DNA from: an uncultured Porphyromonadaceae bacterium
GTDB taxonomy: Bacteria; Bacteroidota; Bacteroidia; Bacteroidales; Muribaculaceae
Assembly (NCBI GenBank): GCA_937901905.1
Contig: CALDIF010000065.1
Location: 1 to 38,614 of the forward strand
Direction of reading: 5' to 3'
Length of the DNA stretch: 38,614 nt
Below, piece after piece: positions 15,408 to 23,884 of this stretch; within the stretch, counting starts at the first letter, position 1, and each line of letters opens with the position of its first letter. A program made the position numbers and the translations under genes. The notes under the pieces are model-generated. The model was not told the DNA's origin and did not search any database. It worked only from the letters and a program-made list of their open reading frames with translations.

Positions 15408-16247
15408 ATGGAACCGAATAACGTGAACCCTATTTACATTGTCACCGGAGCCACCGACAATATGGGCAGTGCCATCACGATGCGTCTTGCCACACAGGGC
15501 AAAGCCGTGGTGCTCGCCTGTCGCGATGTGGAAAAAGCCGAGCGCTATGCTGCCGAGGTGCGTGCAAAGACTCGCAATCAAGACCTTATCGCGTTGCCAC
15601 TCGATTTGAGTTCGTTCGCTCAAGTCAAAGAGTTCGTTGAGCGACTCAAGGGGCTACATCGCCCCATTGCCGCGTTGATTAATAATGCGGGTACGTTGCC
15701 TCGTCATAGCAAAATCTCGCCCGACGGTTACGAGCACACGATACAGGTAAACTTCTTGAGCACGGTGCTGCTGTCAATGCTTTTGTATCCGCTAATCAAC
15801 GAGGGCGGTAAAATCATCTTGAGCACGAGCATGAGCCGACGCTTCGTTTCGTTGCCCTACGAGTTCCCTGCCGTATCCCACTTCACACAAATCGGAGCAT
15901 ACGCACAAAGCAAACTCGCGCTCACCCTGTTCAGCATCTACATGAGTACGACCATGAAGTTGCGCCATGTAGCGGTTAACTGTGTCAATCCCGGCGTGAT
16001 TAACGCCGGCATGCTCGCTTTGCACCGCTGGTTAGACCGCGCCGCCGACTATATCGTCAATCCGCTGCCCGACCCCACCAAGGGTATCGAAAGTACCATA
16101 TTGGCACTGGAAAGCGGTGACACCGGCTTTATATTCAGTGGCGACACCCAAGTGAAGACAAGCACGATGTTGAATAACCGCGAAGTTTTCATCAAGTTGT
16201 GCAACGACACGATGCGCATTATCAAGCCTCACTTGCAAGATAACTGA
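15408..16247 (+). CDS. Short-chain dehydrogenase/reductase
   Basis: SDR oxidoreductase of 279 residues with a Rossmann fold. The cofactor loop reads TGATDNMG where the consensus is TGxxxGxG, so the middle glycine is replaced by Asn. Other motifs are normal: LINNAG, the active-site serine in ILSTSMS, YAQSK (catalytic Tyr and Lys), and VNPGVINAG after the active site. The sequence resembles the retinol-dehydrogenase-like or WW-domain-oxidoreductase type common in Bacteroidetes; the true substrate is unknown. It sits 19 nt after the HD gene and 19 nt before ribF. The open frame extends upstream into the HD gene, but MEPNNVNPIYIVTGATD at 15408 is the natural start. Confidence 0.88.
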   Translation: MEPNNVNPIYIVTGATDNMGSAITMRLATQGKAVVLACRDVEKAERYAAEVRAKTRNQDLIALPLDLSSFAQVKEFVERLKGLHRPIAALINNAGTLPRHSKISPDGYEHTIQVNFLSTVLLSMLLYPLINEGGKIILSTSMSRRFVSLPYEFPAVSHFTQIGAYAQSKLALTLFSIYMSTTMKLRHVAVNCVNPGVINAGMLALHRWLDRAADYIVNPLPDPTKGIESTILALESGDTGFIFSGDTQVKTSTMLNNREVFIKLCNDTMRIIKPHLQDN

Positions 16248-16266
16248 AATTCAATAAATTACAGCT

Positions 16267-17223
16267 ATGAACCTCTATTTTGCTGAAGACACATTGCCCG
16301 CCGACACGATGTGCGCGACAATAGGTCTGTTCGATGGTGTACATCTCGGTCACCGACACTTGTTCAACGTGCTCAAAATCCAAGCCGCAGCATGCGGACT
16401 CAAAACGCTTGCCGTAACATTCGACCAGCACCCGCAACACATCTTGCAACTTGACCGACCGCCAATCTCGCAACTGATGGCGGCGACAATGCGCATTAAC
16501 GCCATTGATGAGGCCGGCATTGAAAACGTGCTTGTGCTTGAGTTCACCGAGGAACTTGCAGCGATGACATCAACCGAGTTTATGCAATTATTGCACGACA
16601 AGTATGGCGTGGCGCGCCTTGTGGTGGGCTATAATAACAAGTTTGGGAGCGACACCGACAGCACGTTTGACGATTATAAACGCGAGGGCGCAAGAATCGG
16701 TGTGTATGTCTTCGGGGCAACACGCAACAACGGTCCCGTAGTGAGTTCGACCATCATTCGCGACGCAATTCGCCGCCGCGGTGCCATCAGGCAAGCCAAC
16801 CTGATGTTGGGGCGCGAGTTTAGCATCTTGGGTACCGTAGTTAAGGGAAATCAAGTAGGTTCGACAATAGGATTTCCTACTGCCAACGTGAAGCCCGATA
16901 GCCTATACCAACTCATGCCGCCACCCGGAGCCTATGCTATAATAGCACAAACCCACGACGGGAAAAGGTATCCCGGCATGGCAGGAGTGAGTCATCGACC
17001 CTCGGTCGAGCATGATGAGAATGCCGATATCGCGCTCGAAGTCAATTTGTTCGACTACGACGGAGGCGATTTATATGACCGGCAGATAGCGGTATTCTTC
17101 ATTGACATGTTGCGGCGAGGCGAGGTTAAATTTGACTCTACCGCCGAACTTAAATCGCAGTTAGAGCAAGACAAACTTGCCGCCATGCAAGCGATTGATC
17201 AATACGTTAACAACGATGACTAA
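16267..17223 (+). CDS. ribF: Bifunctional riboflavin kinase/FAD synthetase
   Basis: Makes FMN from riboflavin and FAD from FMN. 318 residues, normal length. The N-terminal FMN adenylyltransferase domain shows TIGLFDGVHLGHRHL (nucleotidyltransferase HxGH type) and the VVGYNNKFG segment. The C-terminal flavokinase domain (about 185-310) begins GREFSILGTVVKG and has GSTIGFPTANV and a PPPGAYA stretch. No FMN riboswitch is seen; the gene lies inside an operon. Riboflavin synthase (ribE) is encoded four genes further on, so flavin steps are partly grouped here. Confidence 0.96.
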   Translation: MNLYFAEDTLPADTMCATIGLFDGVHLGHRHLFNVLKIQAAACGLKTLAVTFDQHPQHILQLDRPPISQLMAATMRINAIDEAGIENVLVLEFTEELAAMTSTEFMQLLHDKYGVARLVVGYNNKFGSDTDSTFDDYKREGARIGVYVFGATRNNGPVVSSTIIRDAIRRRGAIRQANLMLGREFSILGTVVKGNQVGSTIGFPTANVKPDSLYQLMPPPGAYAIIAQTHDGKRYPGMAGVSHRPSVEHDENADIALEVNLFDYDGGDLYDRQIAVFFIDMLRRGEVKFDSTAELKSQLEQDKLAAMQAIDQYVNNDD

Positions 17224-17251
17224 AGCGTAATTCACCACAACATAATTGACA

Positions 17252-17908
17252 ATGGAAATTATCAACCTGTGTGACCGGAATTCATTGGTCGGTCAGTTCA
17301 TGAGCGAAATTCGCGACAAGACATTACAACAAGAACGCCTGCGTTTTCGTACCAACATTCAGCGATTGGGACAAATCATGGCGTACGAAATCAGCAAGCG
17401 ACTCAATTATCACACTGTGGACACCGAGACCCCACTGGGTATCAAGCCCACCAACGTGCTTGCCGACCGCGTGGTGCTCGCCACGATCTTGCGCGCCGGA
17501 CTGCCGTTCCACGAGGGTTTCTTGAGTTTTCTTGACGGTGCGGACAATGCGTTCGTGAGTGCTTATCGCAAGTATTTCCCCAAGACCGACGACTTTGTTG
17601 TCCACATCGAATACATTGCAAGTCCGCGCATTGACGGCAAGACACTCATCATCACCGACCCGATGCTGGCAACGGGCTCAAGCATGGAATTGGCATACCA
17701 GGCATTGGTCACCAAGGGCAAACCGGCTCACATTCATGTGGCGAGCGTGATTGCCACGCCCCAAGCCATCGAACTGGTGAGACAGCGACTGCCCGAAGAG
17801 AAAACAACGTTGTGGACGTGTGATATTGACCCGGTACTCAACGAGCACAGTTACATCGTGCCGGGCTTGGGTGATGCCGGCGACTTGCTTTACGGCGAGA
17901 AAGAATAA
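17252..17908 (+). CDS. upp: Uracil phosphoribosyltransferase
   Basis: Salvages uracil to UMP using PRPP. 218 residues, normal length. The PRPP-binding loop is LIITDPMLATGSSM, and the uracil-binding C-terminal signature is SYIVPGLGDAGDLLYG. ATILRAGLPFHEGFL is the other conserved block. A TTG two codons upstream is less likely than the ATG at 17252. Overlaps the miaB start by one base (TAATG), so translational coupling is likely. Confidence 0.94.
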   Translation: MEIINLCDRNSLVGQFMSEIRDKTLQQERLRFRTNIQRLGQIMAYEISKRLNYHTVDTETPLGIKPTNVLADRVVLATILRAGLPFHEGFLSFLDGADNAFVSAYRKYFPKTDDFVVHIEYIASPRIDGKTLIITDPMLATGSSMELAYQALVTKGKPAHIHVASVIATPQAIELVRQRLPEEKTTLWTCDIDPVLNEHSYIVPGLGDAGDLLYGEKE

Positions 17909-19290
17909 TGGCACAACTACAACTTACCTACGACACCGGAACTCGCACCAAGTTTCTTTATCTGGAAACTTACGGGTGCCAAATGAATGTTGCCGATAGT
18001 GAGGTGGTGGCAACAGTGATGAAAATGGCGGGATACGAGACCACCGACGACCTTGACCGTGCCGATGCCATCTTGATTAACACATGCTCGGTTCGTGACA
18101 ATGCCGAGCAAAAAATCTACACTCGCTTGCGCCAGTTGGCAGCAATACAACGTCATCGCAACACGCGCTTGATAGTGGGCATCATCGGCTGTATGGCCGA
18201 GCGTATCAAGGACACGCTAATCAACGACTACAACGTCGACCTCGTTGCCGGTCCCGATGCCTACCTCGAGTTGCCGTCGCTGATAACGATGGCTGAACAG
18301 GGTTTAAAAGCCATCAATGTCACGCTCTCCACCACCGAGACTTATCGTGACATCATTCCCACTCGCGTGAGCGGCAGCAAGGTCAGCGGTTTCATCAGTA
18401 TCATGAGAGGCTGCAACAACTTCTGCACCTATTGCATCGTGCCCTACACTCGCGGTCGCGAGCGTTCACGCGAACCCGAAAGCATTTTGCGCGAACTCGC
18501 CGACCTGCAAGAGCGCGGTTATCGCGAGGTGACGTTGTTGGGACAAAACGTGAACAGTTATCGACACGTGGCGGACGACGGCACGGTGACCGACATGGCG
18601 ACCCTGTTGCACATGGTCGCCACAGCCGCTCCGCTGATGCGAGTGAGATTTACTACAAGCAACCCCGAGGACTTGAGCGACGAGATTATCAACGCGATGG
18701 CAAGCCACGACAACATATGCAACCACATTCATTTGCCGGTGCAAAGCGGTAGCAATCGCGTGCTCAAACTGATGAACCGCAAGTACACTCGCGAGTGGTA
18801 TCTCGACCGCATCGCGCACATCCGCGCCGCTATGCCCGACTGTGGTATCTCAACCGATGTGTTTACCGGATTTCATGACGAGAGTGAACAAGACTTCGAG
18901 ATGACCTTATCGCTGATGAGCGAGGTGGGGTTTGACAGCGCATTCATGTTCAAGTACAGCGAGCGACCGGGCACCTACGCCGCACGACACTTGCCCGACA
19001 ACGTGCCCGAGGAAGTCAAAATCAATAGGCTCAACCGATTGATTGCCCTGCAAAACAAACTGTCGCTCGCGAGTAACAAACGTGACATCGGTCACGCGTT
19101 TGACGTGCTCGTCGAGGGTTATAGCAAGCGTTCGCGCAACGATATGTTCGGACGCACGCAACAAAATAAGGTCATCGTGTTCCCCATTGCAGGACATGAA
19201 GTGCACGCCGGCGACACGGTGCGCTGCTTGGTTCATGATGCTACCAGCGCAACCTTGCTCGGCACAATTCAAATTGATAAAGCCAATTAA
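17908..19290 (+). CDS. miaB: tRNA-2-methylthio-N6-dimethylallyladenosine synthase
   Basis: Radical-SAM methylthiotransferase that adds the methylthio group to i6A37 in tRNAs. 460 residues, normal for MiaB. The N-terminal UPF0004 domain has cluster cysteines in LETYGCQMN, ILINTCSVRDNAE and GCMAER. The radical-SAM CxxxCxxC motif is in RGCNNFCTYCIVPYTRGRERSR, and a TRAM domain forms the end (about 385-455: HAFDVLVEGYSKRSRNDMFGRTQQNK). GRERSREPESIL helps separate MiaB from MtaB and RimO. Confidence 0.96.
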   Translation: MAQLQLTYDTGTRTKFLYLETYGCQMNVADSEVVATVMKMAGYETTDDLDRADAILINTCSVRDNAEQKIYTRLRQLAAIQRHRNTRLIVGIIGCMAERIKDTLINDYNVDLVAGPDAYLELPSLITMAEQGLKAINVTLSTTETYRDIIPTRVSGSKVSGFISIMRGCNNFCTYCIVPYTRGRERSREPESILRELADLQERGYREVTLLGQNVNSYRHVADDGTVTDMATLLHMVATAAPLMRVRFTTSNPEDLSDEIINAMASHDNICNHIHLPVQSGSNRVLKLMNRKYTREWYLDRIAHIRAAMPDCGISTDVFTGFHDESEQDFEMTLSLMSEVGFDSAFMFKYSERPGTYAARHLPDNVPEEVKINRLNRLIALQNKLSLASNKRDIGHAFDVLVEGYSKRSRNDMFGRTQQNKVIVFPIAGHEVHAGDTVRCLVHDATSATLLGTIQIDKAN

Positions 19291-19305
19291 ACACCGTTCT
19301 AAAAT

Positions 19306-19914
19306 ATGTTTTCAGGAATTGTTGAAGAAGCCGCACGCGTGGTGGCATTGGAGCGCGAGACCGGCAACTTGCATATCACCCTTTCTTGCAGTTTTGCCGG
19401 TGAGTTACACGTTGACCAAAGCGTGTCTCACAACGGCGTGTGCCTCACCGTTGTCAAGGTCGATGCGGCAGCGGGCACTTATGTCGTTACCGCGATACAA
19501 GAGACACTGGATCGCAGCAACTTGGGGCTGCTGCAACCGGGCGATGAGGTCAACGTCGAGCGCAGTATGCTCATGAACGGGCGGCTCGACGGGCACATCG
19601 TGCAAGGACATGTCGACCAAACGGCAACTTGCGTTGAAGTGCGCGAGGTCGACGGCAGTTTTTATTATAAGTTCAAATACACGGTTGCTCCCGAATTGGC
19701 TCACAAGGGATATGTCACCGTTGAAAAGGGAAGCGTGACCGTCAACGGCACCAGCCTGACAGTGTGTGCCAGCGAGATAGACAGTTTCGAGGTCGCCATT
19801 ATTCCCTATACCTACCAACTCACCAACTTCCATGCCATCAAAGTCGGCACGGTGGTCAATATCGAGTTTGACATCATCGGCAAATACTTGGCTCGCTTGA
19901 TGGAAGTACGATGA
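19306..19914 (+). CDS. ribE: Riboflavin synthase, alpha chain
   Basis: Dismutates two lumazines to riboflavin. 202 residues with the internal duplication of the family: the first lumazine-binding barrel starts MFSGIVEEAARV and contains SVSHNGVCLTVVK; the second starts GHIVQGHVDQTATC and contains SVTVNGTSLTVCA. Its 3' end overlaps the next gene by 4 nt (ATGA). Groups with ribF in this operon. Confidence 0.95.
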   Translation: MFSGIVEEAARVVALERETGNLHITLSCSFAGELHVDQSVSHNGVCLTVVKVDAAAGTYVVTAIQETLDRSNLGLLQPGDEVNVERSMLMNGRLDGHIVQGHVDQTATCVEVREVDGSFYYKFKYTVAPELAHKGYVTVEKGSVTVNGTSLTVCASEIDSFEVAIIPYTYQLTNFHAIKVGTVVNIEFDIIGKYLARLMEVR

Positions 19915-20405
19915 AAAAAATAGGTCTGCTCAGCGACACTCACTCGTGTTGGGACGATCGTTACACGATGCACTTTGCCGACTGTGACGAGGTGTGGCAC
20001 GCCGGCGACATAGGCGATGCGAGCGTGCTCACCAAGTTGGAAGCCGCCGTGCCGGTTGTGCGGGCGGTGTATGGCAACATTGACGGTGGCACACTGCGAC
20101 GGCGACTGCGTGAAACCGAGATTTTCACGGTCGAGGGTGTCAAAGTGGTGATGACCCACATCGGCGGTTATCCGGGGCACTATGCGCCCGGCGTGCGTGG
20201 GCGACTGCTGTTGTCGGCTCCGCGTTTGTTCGTGTGCGGTCACAGCCACATTCTCAAGGTCATGCCCGATCGCGCTTTAGGTTGCCTCGTCGTTAATCCC
20301 GGTGCAGCCGGCACACAGGGCTGGCAACAGGTGCGCACCTTGATGACACTAACGCTTGATAACGGTCGCATCGAACACGCCCAAGTCATTGAATTGGCAA
20401 AATAG
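19911..20405 (+). CDS. YfcE/MJ0936-type metallophosphoesterase
   Basis: Two-metal phosphodiesterase of 164 residues. Motifs: LLSDTHSCWD (first D-x-H), VWHAGDIGD (GD), VYGNIDG (GN[ID]), VVMTHIGGYPGHY and VCGHSHI (GHxH). This arrangement fits the YfcE/MJ0936 family of small calcineurin-like phosphodiesterases, whose physiological substrate is unsettled. Last gene of the operon, followed 20 nt later by an intrinsic terminator. Confidence 0.92.
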   Translation: MKKIGLLSDTHSCWDDRYTMHFADCDEVWHAGDIGDASVLTKLEAAVPVVRAVYGNIDGGTLRRRLRETEIFTVEGVKVVMTHIGGYPGHYAPGVRGRLLLSAPRLFVCGHSHILKVMPDRALGCLVVNPGAAGTQGWQQVRTLMTLTLDNGRIEHAQVIELAK

Positions 20406-20425
20406 CACACTTTGCTCCCCTAATT

Positions 20426-20452
20426 AAACGACGCTTGACCACGTCGTTTTTT
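20426..20452 (+). terminator. Intrinsic terminator of the miaB/ribE operon
   Basis: An 8-bp stem AAACGACG (20426-20433) with CGTCGTTT (20442-20449), an 8-nt loop, and a continuing run of T to 20452. A classic rho-independent form. Confidence 0.8.
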
Positions 20453-20484
20453 GTCGACAAATTAAGGTAATTCGTCTATTACTG

Positions 20485-20515
20485 TTGGGTGAAATGCTCG
20501 GTTTCACTAACTTTG
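20485..20515 (+). promoter_or_regulatory. Promoter of the TolC/MacAB operon
   Basis: -33 TTG (20485-20487) and -7 TAACTTTG (20508-20515) with 20 bp between. The leader to the ATG at 20600 is about 78 nt and contains a short TTATGG/CCATAA inverted repeat of uncertain meaning. Confidence 0.7.
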
Positions 20516-20599
20516 CACTACAACGAACTCAATGACCTGTGCGTTATGGCTGCTTCACATACCATAATGTGCGGAATTTATATGTAATCACAACCAGTT

Positions 20600-21922
20600 A
20601 TGAAACCGTCCGATTTCATCATTACTATTGTCTCATTGGCAATCTCGGCACTCACCGCTACCGCGCAAGAGACATGGACTTTGCAGCGTTGCATAGACCA
20701 CGCTAAAGAGCAAAACATCATTATCAAACAACGGCGCGTGAGCGTTGAACAAGCGGAACTCAGCGTGCGTGATGCACGCGCCGAGCGCTTACCCGGCGTT
20801 TCTTTCAGCACCAGTCAATCATTTAACAATCGCCCTTTCGCAGCCTCGTCAAGCATGATTAACGGCTCTCAAGTGGTCACAACGTCACACAAGAACACCT
20901 ACACGGGCAGTTACGGCATCAGCGCATCAATGCCGCTTTACGATGGCGGCAAAATCAATAACACCGTGAGGCTCAATCAGTTGGAGAGTCGCATTGCCGA
21001 ACTCAACGTAGATGCCGCCGAGTTGTCGATTGAGGAAGAAATCACTCGCGTTTACATTCAAATACTATATAGCAGCGAGGCTATTACTCAAGACGACGAA
21101 CAAATTGCTCTGAGTCAAGCGCAAGTGGATCGTGCTCGAGCGCTTTTTGATGCCGGATTGCTCAATCGAGCCGATGTGGCTCAGTTGGAATCTCAACTTG
21201 CCAATGACCGTTATCAACGAGTAGCCGATGAGACAACATTGAGCGACTACACGTTGCAACTCAAGCAACTGCTCGAACTCGACGGAGACACGACGCTTGT
21301 CGTTGCCGACCCCGACATCACCACCGATGCTCTTGCACCCCTGCCAATCAAAGCAAACGTGTATGCGGCGGCGCTCGAGTCGCGTCCCGAAGTCAAAGCG
21401 CAACTGTTGGCATTGGATCGCAGCGCATTGGACGAAACAATCGCACGCGCCGGCATGTTGCCCTCGCTCAGCCTCAATGCCGGCATGAACAGTAATAACA
21501 GTAGCGGTAACGGCAACATGTTCACCCAACTCAAGAACCAGTGGAGCAATGCCGTGGGTGTCACGTTGTCTATACCCATTTACGACCGCGGCAAGACGCG
21601 CAATGCCATCGCTCGCGCACGCCTTGAACGCGAACAGGCCGAACTGGACCTCCAGAATACACGCAAGACGCTGTGGAAATCCATTGAGACCTACCACTTG
21701 AACGCTACAAGTGCCCAACAACGTTATCTCGCAGCACTCGAGCGCGAGAAAGCGGCACGAACAAGTTACGAACTCACAAGCGAACAATTTCGCCTCGGGC
21801 TGAAGAACATCGTTGAACTCCAAACCGACAAGACGGCACTGAGTGCCGCCGTGCAACAAACACTACAAGCCAAATATATGGCGGCTCTTAACGGCGCATT
21901 GCTGCGCCTGTACGCCCGATAA
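20600..21922 (+). CDS. TolC-family outer-membrane efflux protein
   Basis: Outer-membrane channel of a tripartite efflux pump, 440 residues. A signal peptide (about 1-22, ending ATAQ) leads into two outer-membrane-efflux repeats rich in helices (WTLQRCIDHAKEQNIIIKQ; later SRPEVKAQLLALDRSALDETIARAG), with the typical PLYDGGKINNTVR and PIYDRGKTRNAIARARLEREQAELDLQNTRK segments. It is the first gene of a unit that goes on with MacA- and MacB-like proteins, so its partner pump is known from context. The exported substrate is not. Confidence 0.93.
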   Translation: MKPSDFIITIVSLAISALTATAQETWTLQRCIDHAKEQNIIIKQRRVSVEQAELSVRDARAERLPGVSFSTSQSFNNRPFAASSSMINGSQVVTTSHKNTYTGSYGISASMPLYDGGKINNTVRLNQLESRIAELNVDAAELSIEEEITRVYIQILYSSEAITQDDEQIALSQAQVDRARALFDAGLLNRADVAQLESQLANDRYQRVADETTLSDYTLQLKQLLELDGDTTLVVADPDITTDALAPLPIKANVYAAALESRPEVKAQLLALDRSALDETIARAGMLPSLSLNAGMNSNNSSGNGNMFTQLKNQWSNAVGVTLSIPIYDRGKTRNAIARARLEREQAELDLQNTRKTLWKSIETYHLNATSAQQRYLAALEREKAARTSYELTSEQFRLGLKNIVELQTDKTALSAAVQQTLQAKYMAALNGALLRLYAR

Positions 21923-21949
21923 AACCGATAAATAGAACCTATTTAAAAC

Positions 21950-23146
21950 ATGACGATAATGAAAAAGTGGATTTTGATTGCTGTGGCTGTTGTTGCCATT
22001 ATAGCACTATTTTTCTTCTTCTCTCGAGGAAAACAGAACAAGCGCGTCAGTTTTGCCACCGAGGGGGTTGAGCGTACCACCATAACTACCAGCGTGACGG
22101 CAACCGGCACCCTCGAGGCAGTCACCACAGTGACTGTGGGTACACAGGTTAGCGGTATTGTCAACAAACTCTATGTTGACTACAATAGCGTGGTCAAGAA
22201 AGGTCAAGTGATTGCCGAGTTGGATCGCACCAACCTTGAAAGCGAACTCTCCTCACAACAAGCCAACCTGCGCAGTGCTCAAAGCGACCTTGACTATCAA
22301 CAGAAGAACTATGCCCGCTATGCCGAACTCAACGAGAAACAATTGGTGAGTCGCTCGGAGTATGACGTGGCACTGCAATCGCTGCGCAAGGCACAAGAGC
22401 AAGTTAAGGTGGCACAAGAGAATGTACAAAAGGCACGCACCAACCTCGGCTATGCCACCATTTATTCGCCCATTGACGGTGTGGTGATAAGCAAGGAAGT
22501 TGAAGTGGGGCAAACAGTGGCTTCATCGTTCTCAACCCCGACATTGTTCACCATAGCCAAGGACTTGAGTGACATGCGCGTCATTGCCGACATCGACGAG
22601 GCCGACATCGGTAACGTGCGCGAGGGGCAACGGGTCACATTCACGGTCGATGCTTACCCCGACGATGTGTTTAACGGCATGGTGACACAAGTGAGGCAAA
22701 ACGCCACGACAACCAACAATGTGGTGACCTACGAGGTGGTTATCAGTGCCCCCAACGGCGACCTCAAACTCAAGCCGGGACTTACCGCCAATGTGACAAT
22801 ATACACCCTTGAACTCAACGACGTGCTCGCCGTGAGCAACAAGGCCTTGAGATTTGTACCCGAAGTCGAAATCATCGGCAAGGACTATGCCGTGGTTGAC
22901 GTTGAGAGCGAGCAAAAGTTGTGGACGCTTGACGGCAAGACATTCACGGCACATGCTGTGACAACAGGAATGACCGACGGCATTCACACTGCAATCCTCA
23001 GTGGTATTGACGAGGGTACCAAGATTGTGACGGATATCAACTTCGGTGGCATCGACAATGAGAACGAGAACGACAACAACGGCAGTGGCGGATCCCCGTT
23101 CATGCCCGGTCCGCGCAACCGCAAGAGCAACAGCGAGAAAAAATGA
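21950..23146 (+). CDS. MacA-like periplasmic adaptor (HlyD family)
   Basis: Membrane-fusion protein bridging the MacB-type permease and the TolC channel, 398 residues. One N-terminal membrane helix (WILIAVAVVAIIALFFFF) anchors it. Then come the first half of the lipoyl-like barrel (TVTVGTQVSGIVNKLYVDYNSVVKKGQVIAELD), a helical hairpin (about 80-160), the second half (IYSPIDGVVISKEVEVGQTVASS), a beta barrel and a C-terminal domain ending in a Gly/Asn-rich, then basic tail. ATG 21950 and 21959 (M-T-I-M) are both possible. Overlaps the ATPase gene by 4 nt. Confidence 0.92.
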   Translation: MTIMKKWILIAVAVVAIIALFFFFSRGKQNKRVSFATEGVERTTITTSVTATGTLEAVTTVTVGTQVSGIVNKLYVDYNSVVKKGQVIAELDRTNLESELSSQQANLRSAQSDLDYQQKNYARYAELNEKQLVSRSEYDVALQSLRKAQEQVKVAQENVQKARTNLGYATIYSPIDGVVISKEVEVGQTVASSFSTPTLFTIAKDLSDMRVIADIDEADIGNVREGQRVTFTVDAYPDDVFNGMVTQVRQNATTTNNVVTYEVVISAPNGDLKLKPGLTANVTIYTLELNDVLAVSNKALRFVPEVEIIGKDYAVVDVESEQKLWTLDGKTFTAHAVTTGMTDGIHTAILSGIDEGTKIVTDINFGGIDNENENDNNGSGGSPFMPGPRNRKSNSEKK

Positions 23147-23883
23147 AAGAGATTATCCGGCTTGATAACATTCGGCGCGACTTCATCGTGGGCGAGGAGA
23201 CGGTTCGTGCGTTGCGCGGAGTGTCATTCGCCATCAGCGAGGGGGAGTTTGTCACCATCATGGGCACGAGCGGTAGTGGCAAGAGCACACTGCTCAATAT
23301 ATTAGGGTGCCTCGATACCCCGACGAGTGGTGAATATCTGCTTGACGGCACACCGGTGCGCTCGATGAGCAAGAATGCACGTGCCGTACTGCGCAACCGC
23401 AAAATCGGTTTTGTATTCCAAAACTATAACTTGCTCGCCAAGACCACAGCGGTTGAAAACGTGGAGTTGCCATTGATGTACAACAGTGCCATCAGTGGAG
23501 CCGAACGGCACGAGCGTGCTGTCGCGGCACTGCAACGCGTTGGTTTGGGCGACCGTCTCAATCACAAGAGCAACCAGATGAGTGGAGGACAAATGCAACG
23601 TGTCGCCATTGCTCGCGCCCTTGTCAACAATCCGGCCGTCATTCTTGCCGACGAGGCAACAGGCAACCTCGACACTCGCACGTCGTTCGAAATTCTTGTA
23701 CTTTTCCAACACCTCCATGCCGAGGGGCGCACGATTATTTTCGTGACTCACAACCCCGAGATTGCCCGGTACAGCAGTCGCAATATCGTGTTACGCGACG
23801 GCAAGGTGCGCGACGACACGATTAACACCGATATCTTGAGTGCAGCCGAGCGACTTGCTACGCTGCCCGTTAACGACGACTGA
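23143..23883 (+). CDS. MacB-type ABC transporter ATPase
   Basis: Cytoplasmic ATPase of a mechanotransmission ABC transporter, 246 residues. Walker A GTSGSGKST, Q-loop VFQNYNLL, signature MSGGQMQRVAIARAL, Walker B VILADEATGNLD and the switch histidine in IIFVTHN are all present. The Walker B follow-on reads DEAT where most relatives have DEPT. In E. coli MacB the ATPase and permease are one chain; here they are separate genes one base apart, the usual Bacteroidetes form. Member of a TolC/MacA/MacB/kinase operon. Confidence 0.95.
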   Translation: MKEIIRLDNIRRDFIVGEETVRALRGVSFAISEGEFVTIMGTSGSGKSTLLNILGCLDTPTSGEYLLDGTPVRSMSKNARAVLRNRKIGFVFQNYNLLAKTTAVENVELPLMYNSAISGAERHERAVAALQRVGLGDRLNHKSNQMSGGQMQRVAIARALVNNPAVILADEATGNLDTRTSFEILVLFQHLHAEGRTIIFVTHNPEIARYSSRNIVLRDGKVRDDTINTDILSAAERLATLPVNDD

Positions 23884-23884
23884 C

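Noticed and set aside
16248..16266. FMN riboswitch upstream of ribF
   Set aside because: Only 19 bp separate the SDR stop and the ribF start, far too short, and no conserved riboswitch elements were seen.
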